From: Ceraceosorus guamensis
Taxonomy: Eukaryota > Basidiomycota > Exobasidiomycetes > Ceraceosorales > Ceraceosoraceae
Assembly (NCBI RefSeq): GCF_003144195.1
Contig: NW_020290029.1
Coordinates: 175,913-239,912, forward strand
Reading direction: 5' to 3'
Length of the DNA stretch: 64,000 nt
Shown: positions 23,404 to 33,868 of the stretch, piece by piece
Numbering within the stretch: position 1 is the first letter of the stretch
How the letters are laid out: each line of letters begins with the position of its first letter
Made by a program: the position numbers and the translations under genes
Notes under the pieces: generated by a model
Told to the model about the DNA's origin: nothing
The model's database searches: none
What the model saw: only the letters and a program-made list of their open reading frames with translations

Positions 23404-23448
23404 AGACAGCAGCAGCAGCAACAGCAACAGCAGCAGCAGCAGCAGCAA
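23404..23448. repeat. CAG-rich trinucleotide repeat
   Basis: An interrupted CAG/CAA array lies in intergenic DNA. It would read as poly-Gln or poly-Ser in some frames, but no gene frame supports coding. Confidence 0.8.
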
Positions 23449-23984
23449 AAGGCCAACACGGGGGGGGCTACTTGTACGCACCGCACCGTAGCTGCTGGAT
23501 GTGTGCTGTTTGCCAAGCACAGACTGGCTGTTGCATGGCGGATGATTGATTACTTTTGCGGCAACCCCGGCTTATCGTGGGGCTACAGTGCGCGGAAGGT
23601 GGCGGTGATCGAGTGCGGGCTGAGGAGCAGAGTCGTGAATGGTGAATCAATCTCATAGCGAGTTGCCTGCATGGCGCCGCCCTCGTTGCAACCGTGCAGG
23701 TCGATGATCCAAGGAAGTGCAGTGACTGGAGGATCTTAAGCCCGTTAAACGCACCAATGTGAGCGCCTCGCCTCCTCGACACTTTCCTCGACCCCTCTCT
23801 ATGTCGGGCATGAGCGATCTCGCACCATGGATACTGCCCATCTAACCACTGCGATAACTCACTCGCACATTCCTCGATAGGTCTCCGCCCCTCCAGGCCG
23901 CGAGCATCGGATAGCGGGTCTTCTCTCCACCATCCTAGACAGCCCCTCCCGCTCCAACAAAGCGCACGGCCGCGAATCAACGCG

Positions 23985-26900
23985 ATGCCGTCAATCAACA
24001 CGATCAGGCACTTGGTCTCCGGCGCAAAGGCTCGTCATGTCGATGACGAGCTGGGCGTCGACTTGGACCTCGTCTATCTTACCGACAGATTGATCCTGAT
24101 GGCTTGGCCTGGATCAGGCTTGGAAGCGCTGTACAGAAACCCTAGGAATGATGTGCGACGCTTTTTGGAGAAGCGTCATGGACCTCGCTACCGTGTGTAC
24201 AACCTCGTGCCGCGGTACGAAAATAGCTGTGAGTGGCGAGTGAGCGGCTCGCAAGGCGGATTACGGCATCGATCCGCTTGCTGAGACCCACACCGTCCCG
24301 TCAGACGAATCGTGGGAATTCTATGAGCAGGTCTCTAGATTCCCCTTTCCCGATCATCATCCTCCCCCACTCGGCATGATACCTCTGTTCGTTGCCGATG
24401 TGACAGCGTGGCTGGGAGAGGACGAGCGCAATGTTGCGGTGATACATTGCAAAGGTGAGCGACCCTCGAACGAGTGTCTGTCACGACGGAAGCGCGCTGA
24501 CGCAAGCAATCGCCGCCGCTTGCAGCTGGCAAGGGAAGAACCGGAACGATGAGTGTGGCATACCTGCTATCTCTGCCGATCTTGCCGACTCTAGCAGCGA
24601 GCGAGAAGGGCGTCGGCACGTCCCAGACAGCTGCCGTGCCCCAGGGCATATCAGTCGATGGCGGTAGCAAGTCTTGCATTCGAGACCTCCCACCTTCTTC
24701 CACCGCATCGCGCAGCGACAATGAGGAACTCTCGCGAGAGAATAGCGGACAAGACAGCAGTCACGGCAGCAGCAGTACACACCTTACCGTGCCCTTCTCT
24801 GGCTCGGTGCGAGGCAGCAAAGAGCAGCAGACATCGTCCAGCTCCGCTTCAGAGGTAGCCTCGCCCATCGTATCGCCAATAGAGGATACGGCGCAACGTT
24901 TGCGCACAGTCTTGGAACTACACACTGCTAAGCGATTGAAGCCCAAATCCCCCGCTGCATCACCCAAAGGTAAACAAGAGGCGAAAGGGCGACCTTTTGA
25001 GAGCATATCTAGTCTGGCCCCTCCAATGCATGAGCAGTCGCTCGTACCACCTGAAGATCCGCCCTCGCTGGAAAAGCTCGACAGGCCTGCTTTATCAGGC
25101 ACCCGTTCGCGCTCCACTTCGCGAGTCGGCGGGTTGCTGCGCCGAGCAAGCTTCAACTTCAAGCGCTCGACTGCCTCCAAAGACTCGCCGTCGTTGCCTG
25201 ATGGTGAGCTCCCTGACCTGTCATCAGAGAGCAGTACAAGGAGAGCGTCCGCTGCTGCGTCACCGCTGTTCTCCCCTTCTGCCTTGCCAGGTGCTTGTGC
25301 ATCGGAGCAGGCTGCTCCGTCGTTGCACGGCACCGAGACCGCATCGTCCAACACGCCTATCAAAGCCGTGCGCTCGAGAAAAGATCTACGTGCCCTTGGC
25401 GTATCTCCGAGCGGCCGATCTACGGATCATTTAGCTGGGAGTACCCAGTTCACGAATCCCTTTGCCCTGACGAGTGCCGATAGCCTCTGCAGTCCTAGCG
25501 ACGGACAAGGCGCTCTTCACATGTCCCTGCCTCCAACTCCGCCCCGCTCAGCAAAGGGCAGCAAACCCTCTATCACCTCGTCGTCACTTATAGTGCCGCC
25601 AATCACGCTTGCAGAAGCGACACCACAACCGACCAGCGCGATGGAGCTCCTTGCTACACCCAGTCCGGCTACAGAGTCTCGCTTCGCCGCCCTTCAGGGG
25701 AGCGTTTCTGACAGCAATCTGTCTACCGACACGGCTCGACCGCAACGTGACAGCGAGAGCAGTACTAGACGCTCCGCTGCCGCCGACCGACCACACATTG
25801 TCATTCCGCCTCGCACATCATCCACCTTTGCTAGATCCGACCTGGATCTTGCGCAGCTTCAAAGTGGGTTGACATCGAGCGCGACTGTAGGCAATTTGGC
25901 GTCGATTGACAGCGACGATGATGATGCCGAAGCGAGCGATGAAGCGCCACGCCTCGCCATATCGATTCCGAGTCAGCGTCGCTTTCTTGGGTACTGGTCG
26001 AGGATGCTAGCAAATTCAGATCCTCGTTCATCGATCTACAGCTACAGCATGCGTCCTACGAAGCGGTTGGTACGCATCACGCGAATCTGGATTGAACGAG
26101 CCACGCCATCGGATCCGAAAGCGTCCAAGCCACTTATCAACGCCGACAATCTGAGCTTGCAAATCATGCGATATGATCCCCAACTCGTCGACCGGCTCAC
26201 GGATTGGGAGCGCAAGGCAAGGCGCCGAAACAAAGCTTTGGGACACTGCGATCCAGGTGCATGCGCACCTGAGCTGGGATGGGAGGAGAGCGAAGACGAG
26301 AGCGAAGCACCACTCTCTGCCGAGGCCAAAGCTGCCAAGAAGCAGCGTCAAGAAGATCGGTGGCGGAAGGTCGAGGCTCGCAACAAGGCTCGCTCTGCAC
26401 TGGCGCAGCACGGCAACATTGCAGGAGTAGGGGAGTGGGGCATCAACGTTGTCGCTGAAGCTACTCGAGCCCGAGACTTTTTGTGGAACGATGAGGGAGC
26501 ACAGCACCTGAGTGCGGCTGCAAAGGAGGCTTCAGAACCTCCATCGAGGATGCGCCGACCCACACGGCAGATTCAAACATGCGCCATGCTGAGCCAAAGT
26601 CTGCGCGAGAGGGTTGCTGCAGGTCGCGTTCGGTACGACTTTGATCCTGCTGTGCAATCCGTAGATCGCACACAAGCCAGTCCAACAAGTGCACTCTATT
26701 CCGCCACGGAAATGCTCAGTCGAAGCTCCATCAACCTGCTCCGCGGCTCCAGTGCAAGCACTCCGCTAGCATCGGCTACTAGTCAAAGACGTGGCTCAGA
26801 CGCGGGTCTCCTCTCTGCGACCGATGCTGCGAAGCCTGGGCCCGGATCGTACTTTGGCATGCCGGCCGCACCAGACATGCCCGCTTCTCCTCGCCGCACC

Positions 26901-27305
26901 TCGCCTACGCGATTGCGTGGCGTGTCGTCGCAGTTCAACTTGAGCAAGCGGATGCGAAGCGGGTCGAACGCAAAGTCGAGTGAAGTGCTGCAAGACGAGG
27001 CCTGCGCTGACCTGGTCGTCGATGCGGATGCAGAGTTGGGCATCAAGGTGCTTCTTGGCAAGACAGGCACCACGCACGCCAAATTGCCCGACATTACAGC
27101 GCCTTGCTGGGCCTGGCTGATTCCTTCTTTCGAAGAACCTTTGGCGCGTCCCATCAAGGGAACTCGTACTCAGCTCAGATTGGCCGCCGCGGAGCTCGAC
27201 TTTAGGAAATCTGGCGCTATGGCGCCCGGGGGCGATGTCAGGGCAATCGGATTGGAGTGGGAGTGGGTAGAGACTGGAGCTGTCGACGAGGATGACGAAG
27301 GATAG
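23985..27305 (+). CDS. PTEN-type phosphatidylinositol 3-phosphatase, extended
   Basis: This PTEN/Tep1 homologue would remove the 3-phosphate of PI(3,4,5)P3. The exons are 23985-24228, 24305-24454 and 24526-27305 (about 1057 aa). The N-terminus follows human PTEN: DLDLVYLTDRLILMAWP, LEALYRNPRNDVRRFLE, RYRVYNLVPRYENSYE, FPFPDHHPPPL (with the WPD-loop-equivalent Asp) and HCKAGKGRTGTMSVAYLL. The HCxxGxGRTG loop at about residues 129-138 is complete. Intron 2 cuts between Lys and Ala inside it. After the catalytic core comes a Ser/Thr/Pro-rich insert of several hundred residues. A C2-like region follows (KRLVRITRIWIER, NLSLQIMRYDPQLVDRL, then near the end GIKVLLGKTGT and GAMAPGGDVRAIGLEWEWVE). The protein is much longer than human PTEN (403 aa). 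Length and the insert are visible. C2 assignment is by order and pattern only. Confidence 0.92.
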
Positions 27306-27644
27306 CGTCGTCATTCTCGCTGTACAGCTCGCTTCTAAGGCCCGAACCTGGCGTACCTCTGTCGTACGATCCGAGCCCTTCAAGACTGACAATGTAACAT
27401 ACCAACACTCGTTATACTCGTTCAATTGGTCGCATCGTCTTTGGACATGTCCGTGTCTTCAATGCATCATCCTATTCACCCGTCACGCGAGTGTGCAGGA
27501 CGAGTCTTTGGGACGAAGAGGCGCTTCACATGAATGTCTCTATTGGTGATACTCATTACAGCGTGAGCCGATGAAACTCGTCATGGTACGTGTATTTACA
27601 AAATCATCATTAGTTCGTGAAAAGCTTGGACCATGCGGAAGCGC
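27306..27644. other. Convergent 3' spacer
   Basis: These 339 bp lie between the convergent stops of the PTEN and type IIC ATPase genes. No other feature was seen. Confidence 0.5.
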
Positions 27645-30600
27645 CTACCAAGCCGCCTTGGCTGGGAAGAGCGAGTTGGGAAAGGTGCGGATCAAAAGCT
27701 TGCGCACCTCGTCGATGATGAGCAAGGCCAGGCCGCAGGCCATCGAGATGCCAATGTACTTGCCGACGATGGGACGAGTAAGAAAGATGTTCTGAAAGGT
27801 TTGCGGATAAGAGACGATGATGCCCATCACGAGGGAGATGACGAGCGCTGGGAACAAGAAGAGGTTCTGAGTCGCTTTGTTGCCAATGGGCGCTTGTTGA
27901 AAGATGGAGAGTTTTCGGGTGCGCATGGCAAACAGGTTGAACCACTGCATGCTGATGAGTGCCCAGAAGTAGATGGTGTTGGCCTGGTTGAGCACTTCTT
28001 GGAATCTTGCAGGATCCTCCGTTTGAACCGTACCAGCTCCATACTTGGCAACGATGTCCGAGAATGGCACGCCATTCTCCTGCAAATAGGCGAAGGCAAG
28101 CGACGAAGCGATCAATGCGTAAGGTACACCGACGGCAAAGTATACATGCGCAAGGGTCTTGACGTCTATCAGGCGGTCGTGCTTGACGCTGCGAGGTTTG
28201 CGCGCCAAGAGGTTCGCTTCCGGCTTTTCGTGAACGAGGGAGAGCGAGGGTGCCAAATCGGTAAAGCAGCAGATGAAGATCATTTGCAGGTTGTTGAGCG
28301 CCTGCGGCAGACCGACAAAGAACGCGAGAAGCACAGGGATGAGCTCGGAGAAAGAGCCCGCTGGAAGCAGGTAAGCGACGCTCTTCCTGAGGTTGTCGAA
28401 GCAGAGACGTCCGTAGAGCAAGGCATCCAGGATGGAGCTAAAGTCGTCCAGCAGGACAAGATCGGCGGCCTCCATTGCGACGGCACTACCATTGCCCATG
28501 GCGATCCCGACGTCGGCGCTCTTCAAAGCTGGAGCATCGTTGACACCATCTCCGCTCATACCGACCACAGCTCCCCTTTTTCTGAATTCCTCGACGATGC
28601 GCAGCTTCTGATCGGGTGTAGTGCGCGCAAAGACGAGCTCGTCGAATGCGCAGACATTGTTCCAGTCCTCGGGCTGCAAACGCATGAGATCGCCACCAGT
28701 CAACGCCAGCGCTCGTTGCTCTCTGATGTCATTGTCTGCAAGGAAGTCGTACTCCGGTAGCGTCAATGCCGCCAACTCTTCGAACTTGTGGACCTTCGAG
28801 GCAGTCACGAGGCCAATTTGACGGGCGATGGCAACGGCCGTACCTTCAAAGTCACCGGTAACCATAGCGAAGCGGACCCCAGCCCCACGGCACACTTTGA
28901 CGACGTTGGGGATTTCGGGACGAGGTGGGTCGACGATTCCAACAAGGCCAATTACGGTGAGGCTCTGGCTCAGTTCGATGAGTTGGGGCTCGGCGAGCTC
29001 GCTCAGAGGACGATTGATGACGCGGCGGGCGAAGAGCAGAACGCGCTGTCCGCGGTTGGCCCACGAGAGCTGAAGCGTGGTGAGGTGCGCTTGACGCTCG
29101 GGAGTAAGTGGGACGATTTGGCCAGAGGCATCCAGAACTGACGAACATCGCTTGAACAAGATATCCGGAGCGCCTTTGGCGAAGAGAATGGCGTTGTCGC
29201 AAGCATCGAATTTGGCTGCTTCCATGCCGAGTGTCTCCTCGAGTCTCTTGCGGTCTGCTCCCTTTTCGCCCTCCATCGCTCCGGCGACATGCAGAGCAAA
29301 CTTGTTCTTCGAGTTGAAGGCGAGTCGCGAGAGGACCTGCCAGCCGGAATTTGCCCGATCGACTCCGAAAGTCTCTTCTGAGTACCTGAAGCAGGCCTGG
29401 TCTGTCGCGTCGCCGTGAATCCTGCGTTGCGAGAGCGGGACGTTGGCAGGCGTCGATTCGTCAAAAGACGCAGCAGTGCAGATGGCGCCGACGTGCGCCA
29501 ATTGTCGAAGACAGTCTCCGATGGGTCCGTCGATTGTGATTTGCTTGGCCGCGTCCTGAGGGTTCGAGTCAAAGCCATGCACTCCGCAGCTCTGGACAAA
29601 CATCTTGTTCTGAGTCAGGGTTCCCGTCTTGTCGGAGCAGAGGACGTTAACAGAGCCAAGAGTCTCGCACACGCCAAGGGACTTGGCCAGCACACGACTT
29701 TTGCGAAGTTTTGCTGCAATGGCGGTGAGACTGAGAGTGACGCAAATGGGCAGGCCTTCGGGGATGAAAGAAATGAGGATGCTGACGACGTTGACGAGGA
29801 GCTGAGAGACAGACATGAAGTTCGGATGCTTCGGTCGGAGGAAAGCCGCCCAAATGATGATGCAGATGATCGCAAGGGTAAATGCCAGCACAGTGATAGT
29901 GATGATGAAATAGAAAATCTCGTTTTCCAACGTTGTACGCTCCGTCTTAGGCGCCGAGGAGAGTTTGGTCAAGCGACCAAGCACGGTGGAGTCACCGATA
30001 GCGGTGACAATTGCGAGACCGCTGCCACCGACGCAGGATGTTCCAGCCATGCAGACGTTGCGACTCTCCAAGTAATTGTCATCGGTAGACTCGACGGTGG
30101 CTACAATGGCATCCGACTCTCCGGTGAGTGAGCTCCTGTCGAAGGAAAGCTCGCTACCAACTTCGATGATGCGCATGTCGGCTGCAATTTTTTGACCCAT
30201 GGAGAGGATGACGATGTCGCCTCGAGTGAGCTCCGAAGCAGGAATGGTGCGCTTGCTGCCATCCCGCAGCACCAGCACGTCCTGTGGTAGCATGTTGCCG
30301 ATGGAGGCCATGACGCGTGAGGTGGACCAATCTTGCCACGCGTTGAAGATTGTGGTAAGGACAACCACAATGAGAAGGACAACAGCGAGAGCCAAGTTGG
30401 ACGCTTGAGGATTCGGGTTCCCCAGGGGCTTCCAGGCGAGGAAGCATATGATCGCACCGCCAATTAGGAGAGAACCAAATCCGCCAAATACATAGCCAAA
30501 GAGTTTACGAAGAAGTTGGCTTTGGGGCTTGCTCATCCTGTTGGGACCATATTGTGAGATGCGTCTCTTGGCTTGATCCGCATCAAGGCCACCGGCCGGT

Positions 30601-31040
30601 GAGACGCCAAGTCGATGAAGGACGTCCTCTACTGGCAACTTGTGCCATTCGAGATTGCTAAAGTCCTTGAGCGTCTTGCGTTCTCCCTTTCGATGTCTTT
30701 GTGGTGCGTCGGCGAGTCCACCAGTGGACATCACCAGGCTCATGGTCCTGTAGTTCATGGCCAACCTCGCATTTGGATCACCTCTGGGTGCCGGTCGACC
30801 CAGGGAACCAATCGAATGTTGTCGCTCGAGTGTCTTCTCCCTCTTGATCCTCCTGGCAGCAGCATCGTCACCGATTCGCCCGAAGTTGATATTTGTGGGA
30901 GATTTGACCGTTGACTCCGGCTCGATTACGTCCTGCCCCTGCATCTCGATGTCTTTCTCCGCATCGTGGCCGTGAGTTGTGCCATCGCGCGCGTCCGAGG
31001 CGTTCTTGGACGAACTAATGGAATCTGATCTGTCCGTCAT
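27645..31040 (-). CDS. P-type ATPase, type IIC-like (Na+/K+-ATPase alpha family)
   Basis: The coding region is a single long frame (1131 codons from the ATG at 31040, which has a CAAAAATGA context). P-type hallmarks are all present: the TGES loop (DRSSLTGESDA), the phosphorylation site CSDKTGTLTQNKM (Asp at about residue 467), KGAPDILF, MVTGD and GDGVNDAPALKSADVGIAMG. The TM4 motif is FIPEGLPICVTLSL. Features placing it near type IIC (animal Na,K-/H,K-ATPase) rather than fungal ENA (IID) are ETLGSVNVLCSDKTG, FDNLRKSVAYLL at the start of TM5, and the C-terminal DEVRKLLIR. The N-terminal 130 residues are a charged, Ser-rich cytosolic extension. The expected role is alkali-cation transport across the plasma membrane. 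Ion specificity is not deducible, and no beta-subunit gene is in the window. A probable 5'-UTR intron lies at 31148-31084 (GTGAGT...CTGCAG). Confidence 0.88.
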   Translation of the reverse strand: MTDRSDSISSSKNASDARDGTTHGHDAEKDIEMQGQDVIEPESTVKSPTNINFGRIGDDAAARRIKREKTLERQHSIGSLGRPAPRGDPNARLAMNYRTMSLVMSTGGLADAPQRHRKGERKTLKDFSNLEWHKLPVEDVLHRLGVSPAGGLDADQAKRRISQYGPNRMSKPQSQLLRKLFGYVFGGFGSLLIGGAIICFLAWKPLGNPNPQASNLALAVVLLIVVVLTTIFNAWQDWSTSRVMASIGNMLPQDVLVLRDGSKRTIPASELTRGDIVILSMGQKIAADMRIIEVGSELSFDRSSLTGESDAIVATVESTDDNYLESRNVCMAGTSCVGGSGLAIVTAIGDSTVLGRLTKLSSAPKTERTTLENEIFYFIITITVLAFTLAIICIIIWAAFLRPKHPNFMSVSQLLVNVVSILISFIPEGLPICVTLSLTAIAAKLRKSRVLAKSLGVCETLGSVNVLCSDKTGTLTQNKMFVQSCGVHGFDSNPQDAAKQITIDGPIGDCLRQLAHVGAICTAASFDESTPANVPLSQRRIHGDATDQACFRYSEETFGVDRANSGWQVLSRLAFNSKNKFALHVAGAMEGEKGADRKRLEETLGMEAAKFDACDNAILFAKGAPDILFKRCSSVLDASGQIVPLTPERQAHLTTLQLSWANRGQRVLLFARRVINRPLSELAEPQLIELSQSLTVIGLVGIVDPPRPEIPNVVKVCRGAGVRFAMVTGDFEGTAVAIARQIGLVTASKVHKFEELAALTLPEYDFLADNDIREQRALALTGGDLMRLQPEDWNNVCAFDELVFARTTPDQKLRIVEEFRKRGAVVGMSGDGVNDAPALKSADVGIAMGNGSAVAMEAADLVLLDDFSSILDALLYGRLCFDNLRKSVAYLLPAGSFSELIPVLLAFFVGLPQALNNLQMIFICCFTDLAPSLSLVHEKPEANLLARKPRSVKHDRLIDVKTLAHVYFAVGVPYALIASSLAFAYLQENGVPFSDIVAKYGAGTVQTEDPARFQEVLNQANTIYFWALISMQWFNLFAMRTRKLSIFQQAPIGNKATQNLFLFPALVISLVMGIIVSYPQTFQNIFLTRPIVGKYIGISMACGLALLIIDEVRKLLIRTFPNSLFPAKAAW

Positions 31041-33868
31041 TTTTGGCGAACAAAACAAAGCGAGGAAAAAGACGTGGGTGATGCTGCAGGCCAGAGAGTC
31101 AGCTACGCTGCAAATGATGGGAACGCATCTCACATGGAGGTAACTCACGAATTTGGTCTATTGGCGAGACGCACTTGTTCAGGCGGACCTCGAAGAGCCC
31201 GATCGAGGCTGTCGCACTTGTCGCAGGAGTATCCGTAGAGAGGTGGATGGGGCTCAAAGGATTGCGTGGGGCTGTCAGGAATGCGAGATTTGGGAAGAAA
31301 TTGAGGGTCCACGTGCGAGTGTGCGCGCCCTTTTTGAGCACAATGAGAAACCTAAGCGGGGTGTAGCTTCAGAGAGCGACAGCGGGCAGCCGATACGGTC
31401 ATTGAGTGCCAATTAAAAATCGACGACCGTCAATCACGGCTCTCATTATGCGTCTCTTGACCGAAGGGCCAATCAACATGAACGCTTATCGGACCATCGT
31501 GAATGCACGAGACCTCCCCCTGAAAAGACCTTTGCTGTCTCGCATCTTCGACACAAAGCTGTCGTGTTTGCTGCTGTATCGACACCGGACGGAGAAGGCA
31601 AGCAAGTCACTTGTTGCAACTATACGCATGCACGGAGATCATAGCCCCTGGTGCCTGGGCCTGAAGGTGCGGAGCAAACGAATGCTGTCCATGCTTGTGG
31701 TCTCTCGGCATCTCCTGAGCTTTCACTGAGCGTCTCGTGTATGTGTCATGCTGTTCTGCATTCATTTCCCGCATACCCTAGACCCACTTTACGCATCGTC
31801 GAACACGCAGTCGTGAGTCGCTCCGTATTTGCGATTGTCAGGTGTTGGCAACGCGAATCTCGACCTCTGCGCGCCTGATTGAGCCCACAGCACGGCCGGG
31901 GCGCGGACGTGGGCAACGGGCTACGCGAGCTCATGCAGCAAGCACGCGCCGCTTGCTGATGAGCATCAACTTGGGCAAAGGGGAACGCCGCCGTGTGGCG
32001 TAGCGAGCATGGCGGGATTGATTATTCACGATTTCGACCATTCGGCAGCACAAGTCGAGCATCGCGATGAGCGCAATTCTTCATCGGGCAGGATGCCGGT
32101 CGAGATGAGACGCCTGTGTAGTAGAGTCTTAGTGAGACTCGTCATGCTGATCGCAGCGAGAAGAACATGCGTCGGAGCACAAGTAGCCTCGATTCTCCCC
32201 CTTCGATGCCTTGCCTTCGAGGCCGATCGATCCCTCCTCCCTCACGCAGGTCGGAGATCTTCCTGGATCGGCATCCGCCCTTGGTCCACCTTCGCCAAGG
32301 TACTCATGACTGCGACTGCGCTTTCAGCAACGAGGTGGCGATGCGATTAGACCGACACAAGGTCAAGTCGACAGAACATTGAGGACTGTGTCACCATCCG
32401 TGCTGCTGTCGAGGTATCGAAAGCGGCATCCACAATTTGCTATTTACGGCAGCTAGCCGAGTCATACGGGCGGCAGGCGGTCCGATTTAATTGTGCCATC
32501 TCACCAGCGCGTGTTTGGTCAATTGCCTCTGGCGCCAGTCGTGAATGGACGTGTTCCTCGACTGCGTCTGCTGAGTCAATGAGAGTGCTCAATCGGCTGA
32601 TGCTGCTGCTGCTTCTGCCCAAAATAAGATTCGAAGGTCCGGGCCAGTCATTTCACGGGCTCTCTCGAACGGACGCTGGCTGCGGTGCCGACAAGAAGGA
32701 AAGCGGAGAAGCCCCTTGCGCACGCGCAAGGCCTCAGCTAGGCGAGCTTACCGAGCGCCGCAGGGACGGTCCAGATAAGCTTTGCATTAGGAACGTGTCT
32801 TCGGCGTTCGGGGGGGATGACTTTGGTCTGGAACGGGGCGAGATGCGAACCTCGTTGAGGAAAGCGCCGCGTGTATGCGGCAGCAGGATGGGGGTCTAGG
32901 GTGAGGGTTGAGGGTGTGCATGCGCGCATCCAACAGCACAGCTAGAGACAAGAGGAGGGCCCGGCCGGCGCGTGTGACCAGTCACGATTGATTTCATAGT
33001 CATATAGTTGAAGCGCGAGGGATGCGCCACCGCGCACGCACGCGTGAAGCCTTGCGGCTTTCGTCGCGGCGGTGATTCACATTCAATCCACATTCTGATT
33101 GATCCATCCACTTTCGACAACTTCAGACATGCGCATCCGCAGCACCGACGCTCTGCACTGTACGCATTTGGACAAGGATCGAGCAAGCAAGCACGGCACA
33201 TCGTTCGCTTGAGGGTGCGATGTCGCGTTCCATCAGAAGCACAGCCCCTCCTGCTTTGTGGAGCTTCTCTGAACCGCTGTGCGCACCTGATGAGGCCATG
33301 GTTGAATCTGAGTGTGAATGCGCATCTTGTTTGCTCTAGCCGTAGCCGTGCTCACACTGCCGCGTCGGCAAGCGGAGTCATAAACGATGAGATTTTGACG
33401 TGGTCCAGACCTTGGATCTCTCTGCTTCGCCGCCTTGCCCACACCTTTGCGTTCACATTCAAGATCATTGTGGTTCGGATGCACACGTTTCGTGAATCAG
33501 CAGCCTCATCAAGCTCTTGCGCGATTCGAGGCGTGGCTAAGCGATGCTTCCACGCTGCACCTCTTCGATCTGGCAGATTCGCTGATCACAGTAGCAAAGC
33601 GCCTCAAAATTCCATCCACCGCGGTCAGCGAGATTGATAGCAGAAGCTGCTGACTACTTCTTTGTTGAGCAGCGACCGCCGGTCCGCTGGACCTGCTCAG
33701 CCCGGTTTACTTTGTCTACTTGATCATGAAAGCACCGTCGGGGAATGGTACCTGCCACACAACGTCCCTCCACGCTGCGACGGATATGAACACACTAGAC
33801 CAGCACAATCCTGCGAGCCAAGCCGATCCAAAGGTTCGTGCATTCGACGGCATTTACATGGTGCCGCA
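31041..33868. other. Long spacer (2.8 kb) upstream of the type IIC ATPase
   Basis: This stretch lies between the ATPase start and the BCKDHB stop, both minus strand. It holds the ATPase promoter and probable 5'-UTR intron (31148-31084). A plus-strand open frame of about 200 codons at 33008-33637 has low-complexity composition and no domain, so I do not call it. No RNA gene was seen. Confidence 0.5.

Larger units (their letters stand above)
20281..23984. other. Long divergent spacer (3.7 kb), AT-richer core, no gene
   Basis: This is the longest gene-poor stretch, lying between divergent starts of the monooxygenase and PTEN genes. The middle, about 22.1-23.05 kb, is noticeably AT-richer than its flanks. 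It carries many copies of GATTC/GAATC-based motifs, for example at 22331-22350, 22909-22935 and 23013-23030. Simple repeats follow: (GCCC)n at about 23097-23117 and a CAG-rich run at about 23404-23448. I find no credible ORF, tRNA or transposase relic. Confidence 0.55.

Noticed and set aside
23082-23516. Cys-run minus-strand frame
   Set aside because: The poly-Cys comes from reading the CAG array as TGC/GCT on the other strand and has no coding support.
23398-23658. Poly-Gln protein starting in the CAG array
   Set aside because: The frame depends on the microsatellite and has nothing protein-like around it, so it is simple repeat.
27633-28760. Plus-strand open frame of 375 codons
   Set aside because: It is a mirror of the conserved type IIC ATPase C-terminal half, and its Glu/Arg/Val-rich composition is typical of an antisense shadow.
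33008-33637. Plus-strand open frame of about 210 codons in the spacer upstream of the ATPase
   Set aside because: It is rich in Arg/Ser/His/Ala without periodicity or motif, and no neighbouring exons fit. It looks like a chance frame in GC-rich DNA.
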